A stretch of 64,000 nucleotides of DNA, from positions 2,728,001-2,792,000 of the forward strand of contig NZ_CP021874.1 of the NCBI RefSeq assembly GCF_002197645.1. Reading direction: 5' to 3'. Numbering within the stretch: position 1 is the stretch's first letter; every line of letters starts with the position of its first letter. The DNA is from Enterococcus wangshanyuanii. GTDB lineage: Bacteria > Bacillota > Bacilli > Lactobacillales > Enterococcaceae. The notes below the pieces were generated by a model, which saw only the letters and a program-made list of their open reading frames with translations, made no database searches and was not told the DNA's origin. The position numbers and the translations under genes were made by a program. Shown one piece after another: positions 59,540-64,000 of the stretch.

Positions 59540-60085
59540 TGTTTTTAACCGCGCTGGTGAATTATCAGGAATCACAGGTCAGCTTCAAAAAGTGATCGAT
59601 ATGATGTAGATAATGCGATCGATATCGAATCCATGGATGGTGTGTTGGTGGATGATCTAGATGAGCGGATCGCCAAATTGGCACAAAAGACTTTTAAGAT
59701 CCAAGACACACTCCCAGCGGACATCGATCAGCCATTTTATGATTCAATGGACTCACTGATAGAAAAGCTAAGCAACATGAACATCATGGGCTATGAAACG
59801 ATGGCAAGAGGATCTTTTAGGAAACGGTTCTCCACTTACTGATTATCTTCGTGTAGAATATGATAGAATGAAACAGGAAATCGGTGATATCAGCTTCGAA
59901 GATTATCAGAAAATGGCATTTGCAGATACGTCGTTTGATTATTATTCAAGAAATGAAAAAGTGAAGGATCTGGCTGTTACTGTAGTGATCAATGGCGCGG
60001 TACTTGTCATTGGAGGCATGCTACCATGGCAGTTGATGGTGGCTTTGGGTTTGACCTCTGAGGCGAAAAATGTCAGTGATATGTG
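59540..60085 (+). pseudogene. Broken toxin-like gene remnant
   Basis: Three open pieces lie in alternating frames: NYKYVFNRAGELSGITGQLQ (stop 59607-59609), DGVLVDDLDERIAKLAQKT (from ~59610 to the TGA near 59840) and GNGSPLTDYLRVEYDRM (from ~59805 to 60085). Two compensating frame changes and a stop indicate decay of one helical protein of ~180 residues. Its base composition is higher in G+C than the surrounding toxin cluster. The position after LXG genes suggests a former LXG or accessory gene. Confidence 0.58.
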
Positions 60086-60128
60086 ATCTTATTTTATTGT
60101 AGGATTAAATTTATTTACCTGCGACTGC

Positions 60129-60156
60129 TTGATTCTTTTTCAAGATATGCTATTAT
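60129..60156 (+). promoter_or_regulatory. Promoter of SDR-MarR operon
   Basis: TTGATT at 60129-60134 and TATTAT at 60151-60156 are separated by 16 bases, with TGC just before the -10 (extended form). The operator palindrome begins right after the -10. Confidence 0.72.
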
Positions 60157-60182
60157 GTGTTTAGACATGCATGTCTAAACAC
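60157..60182. promoter_or_regulatory. 26-bp perfect palindrome, probable MarR operator
   Basis: The two 13-base halves (GTGTTTAGACATG and its exact complement) meet between 60169 and 60170. The site covers the expected start of transcription, so a bound MarR dimer would block initiation. The operon encodes a MarR-family protein, the likely ligand of this site. Confidence 0.82.
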
Positions 60183-60202
60183 GAAAAATGAAGAGAGAAA
60201 TC

Positions 60203-60976
60203 ATGAATAAATACACGTTGGTTACAGGTGCATCTTCAGGAATAGGAAAGGCTTTTGCGGAGTATTACGCAAAAGAGAAAAAGAATTTGACTTTGATCGC
60301 TAGGTCAGAAGAAAGATTGTCTGATTTAAAGCAACGATTAGAAAAAGAGTTTAAGATCAAGGTACAAACATTTTCTTTCGATTTATCTGAACAAAAAAGT
60401 CCACAAGAAATTTATCGTTTGGTTCAAAAACCGGATGTATTTGTTGAGACATTGATAAATTGCGCGGGGTATGGTTTAAGTGGTGCTGTAAACGAGTTGA
60501 GTTATGAGAATCAACATGATCAAATAAATTTGAATGTTCTTTCATTGTTTGATTTAACCAAACTTTTTCTTGAGCCGATGTTAAAAAGAAATACGGGAAC
60601 CATCATCAATGTAGCGTCAACTTCTGGGTATCATCCTATACCAAATATGGCTGTCTATGCTGCAAGTAAAGCTTTTGTCTTATCGTTCACTGAAGCATTG
60701 GCGATGGAATGTTCTAAAACAAATGTAAAGATTTTCGCCATAAGTCCTGGGGCGACAGACACCAACTTCTTTTCATCTGGTGGCGGTGTATCATACGGCA
60801 ATTTACGTACACCGGAACATGTTGTACAAGTAACGATCGATGCGTTGAACAAAAGGAAAATCTCAAAAATCGATGGCTTCAACAATTATTTTACAAGCAC
60901 CTTTTTGCCAAGATTGCTGCCTAGAAAAAAAATGGTAAAAGTAGTGTATAATATAATGCAAAAACAAATGGAGTGA
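60203..60976 (+). CDS. SDR-family oxidoreductase
   Basis: The 257-residue NAD(P)-dependent enzyme starts at ATG 60203 after GAAGAGAGA. It has TGASSGIG (cofactor loop, ~7-14), NCAGYG (~91-96), the catalytic Ser in INVASTSGY (~143) and YAASK (~156-160). The substrate is unknown; the C-terminal extension (FLPRLLPRKKMVKVVYNIMQKQ) is basic. It is transcribed with the MarR gene and is likely induced when that repressor leaves the palindrome. Confidence 0.88.
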   Translation: MNKYTLVTGASSGIGKAFAEYYAKEKKNLTLIARSEERLSDLKQRLEKEFKIKVQTFSFDLSEQKSPQEIYRLVQKPDVFVETLINCAGYGLSGAVNELSYENQHDQINLNVLSLFDLTKLFLEPMLKRNTGTIINVASTSGYHPIPNMAVYAASKAFVLSFTEALAMECSKTNVKIFAISPGATDTNFFSSGGGVSYGNLRTPEHVVQVTIDALNKRKISKIDGFNNYFTSTFLPRLLPRKKMVKVVYNIMQKQME

Positions 60977-60981
60977 TTTTT

Positions 60982-61443
60982 TTGTACTATATCGAAGAAT
61001 TGCGGTATCTCATTAAAGCCGTTGATAGAGAAGGCGAGCTAAACTATGCTCGCAGATTAAAAGCGATAAATATCACGCCCAGTCAATACGAAATACTAAA
61101 AATATTATCTTTAAAAAATGGTCTATCTATCTCTGAAATTGGTGAATTACTTATTTGTGGCTCAGAGAATCCAAGTAGATTGATCGATCGGTTAGTTTTA
61201 AAAAACTTGGTAGAAAAAAGAAATAGTAAACAGGATAGCAGAATAGTCAATATTTGTATCACCTCTGAAGGCATGGCCGTCGTAAAGAAAGCCGCAGTGA
61301 TCGAGGAAGAATTTAATGACGATATTAAGTCTGGTTTTAATAATGAGGTTACTGTAGAGCAATTGATAGAGGTGCTAAAAAAACAGGTGGAAGGAACCAA
61401 AACGCTTAATAAAATTGAAAAAAGGAAAAATATAGAAGCTTAG
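60982..61443 (+). CDS. MarR-family transcriptional regulator
   Basis: The 153-residue protein starts at TTG 60982, seven bases after GGAGTGA; GTG 60973 overlaps that site. It has the winged-helix core: TPSQYEILKILSLKNGLSISEIGELLICGSENPSRLIDRLVLKNLVEKRNSKQDSRIVNICITSEG, typical of MarR. It likely represses its own operon through the 26-bp palindrome, with a small ligand as inducer. Confidence 0.88.
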   Translation: MYYIEELRYLIKAVDREGELNYARRLKAINITPSQYEILKILSLKNGLSISEIGELLICGSENPSRLIDRLVLKNLVEKRNSKQDSRIVNICITSEGMAVVKKAAVIEEEFNDDIKSGFNNEVTVEQLIEVLKKQVEGTKTLNKIEKRKNIEA

Positions 61444-61679
61444 AGATCATCTGTTGGAACTGGATTTCTGCATGATGATAAGATCGATATCGATTTAGTA
61501 TTCTGCGATGAGCTGATTTCAACTATGATGTCACCGGAGTGGCAATGACACGCGGATAAATGCTCCTATTCGTTAAGTGTTGACTGGATGATCAAACGAT
61601 AGTTACGCAGTTACTGTAATTAAAGGAAAGAGTACGGGATAAACGAAAGTTCAGTTTTGTTTCGTACTCTGAAACGTAA

Positions 61680-61716
61680 AAAAACGCTTGCATTTTCAGT
61701 TTAAATCGTTTATATT
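61680..61716 (+). promoter_or_regulatory. licT promoter with weak cre-like site
   Basis: TTGCAT (61688-61693) and TATATT (61711-61716) have a 17-base spacer. AAAAACGCTTGCAT overlapping the -35 resembles a cre site with about three mismatches, so CcpA control is possible. The remaining 61444-61679 bases show no gene. Confidence 0.55.
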
Positions 61717-61730
61717 TAAAACAATCAAAT

Positions 61731-61808
61731 GGGTAGTTACTGATAAAGCAGGCTATACCTTATTACATGTGTGGGTACTACACGTGTGCTAAGGTATGCC
61801 TGTTTTTT
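61731..61808 (+). promoter_or_regulatory. RAT antiterminator site and terminator before licT
   Basis: GGGTAGTTACTGATAAAGCAGG is a ribonucleic antiterminator element of the BglG/SacY type. Its 3' half overlaps a terminator (GCAGGCTATACCTTA pairing with TAAGGTATGCCTG, then seven Ts). Binding of the antiterminator prevents the hairpin and allows expression. Confidence 0.87.
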
Positions 61809-61835
61809 TATGTGCTTATGGAGGTGAGCTGAGTC

Positions 61836-62660
61836 TTGAAGATCAAAAAGATCCTGAATAATAATGCTGTGCTGGTCGGAAAAGACGGTAAGGATTTTAT
61901 CTGGATCGGGACAGGATTAGGGTTTAAAATGAAACCGGGGTTGGAAGCAGATGAAGGTAAGATCGAGAAAATTTTTGTATTAAAAGAAAAGACCTCCTAT
62001 CAGCGTTTTGAAGCATTGATTTCTTCGATTCCGATTGAATATTTTTCTTTAACAGATGATATTATCCAAATAGCAAAAGAAAAACTGCATTATAAGCTAA
62101 GCGAAATGCTCTATATTTCTTTGACCGATCATTTATTCAACTTAATAAAGTTACATCAGCAAGGATTGTCTCTACATAATCATTTATCTTGGGAGATCAA
62201 AAAGTTTTATCCTAAAGAGTTTGAAGTGGGAAAACAGGCATTGCAGCTGATTGCAGAAAAAATGAAGGTCACTTTAGAAGATGAGGAAGCAGGGAATATT
62301 GCGATGCATTTGATCAATGCTCAGATCAATGAGGATGGGTTACAAACCATTGATGCACAAACGACGGCTAAGAAGATTCGCGATATCGTTACGATCATAC
62401 GTTTATCCAATAAATTGACCATCAATGAAGATTCTCTGGCTTATGACCGTTTTGTGACGCATTTACGTTTTTTCTTTCAACGATTGAGTCGTAGAGAAGT
62501 CGTCTCAAAGCCGAATTCGTTGCTGACAAATGTAAAAGAGCAATATGACCAAGCATTTCAGACGATGAGATTGGTCGAGGAGTATCTTGACTCGCCACTT
62601 AGTGACGATGAGCAGTTATATTTGACTTTGCATATTCAAAAATTAATAGAGAACGATTAG
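61836..62660 (+). CDS. licT: BglG/LicT-family transcriptional antiterminator
   Basis: The 274-residue protein starts at TTG 61836 after GGAGGTGAG. An N-terminal RNA-binding CAT domain (KIKKILNNNAVLVGKDGKDFIWIGTGLGF, residues 1-~55) is followed by two PTS regulation domains, PRD1 (~65-170) and PRD2 (~175-274), with conserved His positions (for example SLTDHLFN, THLRFFFQRL, LTLHIQKL). It reads beta-glucoside PTS status and antiterminates at RAT sites before itself and bglP. Confidence 0.92.
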   Translation: MKIKKILNNNAVLVGKDGKDFIWIGTGLGFKMKPGLEADEGKIEKIFVLKEKTSYQRFEALISSIPIEYFSLTDDIIQIAKEKLHYKLSEMLYISLTDHLFNLIKLHQQGLSLHNHLSWEIKKFYPKEFEVGKQALQLIAEKMKVTLEDEEAGNIAMHLINAQINEDGLQTIDAQTTAKKIRDIVTIIRLSNKLTINEDSLAYDRFVTHLRFFFQRLSRREVVSKPNSLLTNVKEQYDQAFQTMRLVEEYLDSPLSDDEQLYLTLHIQKLIEND

Positions 62661-62733
62661 GGTTGTTACTGGTAAAGCAGGCAAGACTGACAAAAACTTT
62701 CTTTGGGAGAGTCTTTGTTTGTCTTGCCTTTTT
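62660..62733 (+). promoter_or_regulatory. RAT antiterminator site and terminator before bglP
   Basis: GGGTTGTTACTGGTAAAGCAGG is a second RAT, overlapping the licT stop. A terminator with GGCAAGAC pairing with GTCTTGCC plus a T-run follows. It lets LicT control bglP apart from licT. Confidence 0.86.
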
Positions 62734-62760
62734 ATATGAAATTTAGAAAGGAAGAAAAAA

Positions 62761-64000
62761 ATGGCCTATGAAAAATTAGTACAAGAAATATTGAGCGGTG
62801 TTGGAGGAAAAGAAAATATTAATGGATTAACTCATTGTATTACTCGTTTACGTTTCAATCTCAAAGATGAAGGAAAAGCTGCGACAGATAAATTGAAAGA
62901 AGTATCAGGGATCGTAACAGTTGTTCAAAGCGGCGGCCAATATCAAGTGGTCATTGGCAATCATGTGCCGGAAGTGTATAAGGAATTCATCGAAGCTGCT
63001 GGTTTATCATCAGATATGAATGTTGTAGAAGAGAAAAAAGGGTTGCTGGATAGCTTTATTGACATTATTTCAGGGATTTTTACTCCGGTTTTAGGCTTGT
63101 TGGCTGCGACAGGGATGATCAAAGGGCTGAATGTGCTATTTGTTTCTTTAGGCTGGATCACGAATACATCAGGAACATATGCTATCTTGCAAGCTGCTGG
63201 AGATTGCTTCTTTTATTTCTTCCCCATATTTTTAGGGTACACAGCAGCGAAAAAGTTTGGACTGAATCAATTTGTAGGTATGGCATTGGGTGCAGCGCTT
63301 GTATACCCAGCGATTGCTAACTTAACGACCAATGCAGAACCTTTGTATACATTATTTTCGGGAACGATTTTTGAATCTCCTGTCTACATTACTTTTTTAG
63401 GGATTCCGGTTATTTTGATGAGCTATAGCTCAAGTGTGATCCCGATCGTCATCGCCACCTTCTTTGGCGGAAAATTTGAAAAGGCGTTGACAAAAATTAT
63501 TCCTAGTGTTTTGAAAAGCTTTTTGGTTCCTTTTTTGACTGTTTTAGTTATCGTGCCGTTAACGTTTATCGTGATTGGACCAATGGCTACTTGGATGGGG
63601 GATCTTTTAGGTAAAGCTGTTTTGGCGATTTATACGTTTAGTCCTGTGATCGCAGGTCTGGCAGTAGGTGCGGTCTGGCAAGTGCTAGTGATGTTTGGCT
63701 TGCATTGGGGAATCATCCCGATCGCAATCAATAATATTAGTGTTTTAGGCTATGATCCTGTGATGGTTTTAGGTCAAGCGACACCATTTGCAACAGCAGG
63801 TGCTGTTTTAGCGGTGATCATTAAATCTCGGAACACATCGGTTCGTGCGATGGGAATTCCAGCTTTTATTTCTAGCTTGTTTGGTGTTTCTGAGCCGTCT
63901 CTATACGGCATTACTTTGCCGCGGAAAAAACCGTTTATCGCTACGTTGATTTCAGCTTCTGTCGGCGGTCTGATCATGGGGATCTTTGGAACGAAGTCCT
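62761..64000 (+). CDS. bglP: Beta-glucoside PTS transporter EIIBC(A), 3' end outside window
   Basis: It starts at ATG 62761 after AGAAAGGAAG. The EIIB domain has the phospho-Cys in NGLTHCITRLRF (Cys26). From about residue 100 a membrane EIIC domain with several hydrophobic helices follows (for example IFTPVLGLLAATGMIKGLNVLF and TPFATAGAVLAVIIKS) and includes GVSEPSLYGI, the sugar-binding-loop motif of this family. The frame is open to the end of the window, so any EIIA domain lies beyond. It imports and phosphorylates beta-glucosides. Confidence 0.92.
   Translation, partial: MAYEKLVQEILSGVGGKENINGLTHCITRLRFNLKDEGKAATDKLKEVSGIVTVVQSGGQYQVVIGNHVPEVYKEFIEAAGLSSDMNVVEEKKGLLDSFIDIISGIFTPVLGLLAATGMIKGLNVLFVSLGWITNTSGTYAILQAAGDCFFYFFPIFLGYTAAKKFGLNQFVGMALGAALVYPAIANLTTNAEPLYTLFSGTIFESPVYITFLGIPVILMSYSSSVIPIVIATFFGGKFEKALTKIIPSVLKSFLVPFLTVLVIVPLTFIVIGPMATWMGDLLGKAVLAIYTFSPVIAGLAVGAVWQVLVMFGLHWGIIPIAINNISVLGYDPVMVLGQATPFATAGAVLAVIIKSRNTSVRAMGIPAFISSLFGVSEPSLYGITLPRKKPFIATLISASVGGLIMGIFGTKS

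Noticed and set aside
63774..63977. A 67-residue - strand ORF near the right edge
   Set aside because: It is a shadow of the bglP frame, which is open across the whole segment.
1..64000. tRNA or rRNA genes
   Set aside because: No cloverleaf with GGTTCRANYCC-type T-arm or rRNA-like segment was noticed on either strand.

Overview
The window is low-GC Firmicutes DNA, most likely an Enterococcus close to E. faecalis. The evidence is the strong Shine-Dalgarno sites with frequent TTG/GTG starts, an Fst/par toxin locus, LXG toxins of the type VIIb secretion system, CGAAC-N4-GTTYG LexA boxes, two 3'-end copies of rpsI, and a LicT/BglG-controlled beta-glucoside PTS. The genus is inferred from these features and was not tested by search.

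Layout. (1) 1-23.5 kb, + strand: the late region of a contractile-tailed prophage, in the order terminase, portal, minor head, protease/scaffold, cement, capsid, neck, sheath, tube, frameshifted chaperone, tape measure, baseplate, fibre, XhlA, holin and exported amidase. An Abi-type HEPN gene follows at its right edge (23.6-24.65 kb). (2) 24.65-31.75 kb, - strand: a mobilisable-element module with a large serine recombinase, a TnpW-like peptide, a DNA methyltransferase, a replication-relaxation protein, a TraG/VirD4-like ATPase and small membrane proteins. (3) 31.9-35.5 kb: an unknown gene, then a two-gene operon of an HTH protein and a RelA/SpoT-like protein whose HD and synthetase parts are degenerate but whose TGS part is recognisable. 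(4) 35.9-39.0 kb: small membrane proteins of unknown role. (5) 39.2-43.66 kb: a serine resolvase and a cassette holding a 611-residue cysteine-motif protein and a two-gene CBASS (CD-NTase plus Cap15). The cassette is bounded by two near-identical 50-bp copies of the resolvase's dyad site. (6) 43.78-46.9 kb: first LXG module (Lap1, Lap2, LXG toxin, membrane immunity candidate). (7) 46.9-48.6 kb: a mini-recombinase, a structured intergenic transcript candidate and a LexA-controlled YolD operon. (8) 48.8-55.0 kb: an island between two 178-bp copies of the rpsI 3' end, with a truncated tyrosine integrase, a complete par/Fst type I toxin-antitoxin locus, an HTH protein and a divergent 1215-residue STAND NTPase. 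(9) 55.2-60.1 kb: second LXG module with a DUF4279 immunity gene, an orphan toxin tip with further immunity candidates, and a broken toxin gene. (10) 60.1-64 kb: chromosome-like DNA with an SDR-MarR operon under a perfect 26-bp palindrome, then licT and bglP with two RAT/terminator pairs.

Most of 23.6-59 kb therefore looks like accreted conflict and mobility genes: Abi/HEPN, a methyltransferase, a Rel-like operon, CBASS, a STAND NTPase, Fst, and LXG toxin/immunity sets. The strongest candidates for something undescribed are the degenerate Rel plus HTH operon, the resolvase-site-bounded CBASS cassette with its unknown large protein, and the rpsI-end island that joins an Fst addiction locus to a STAND NTPase.
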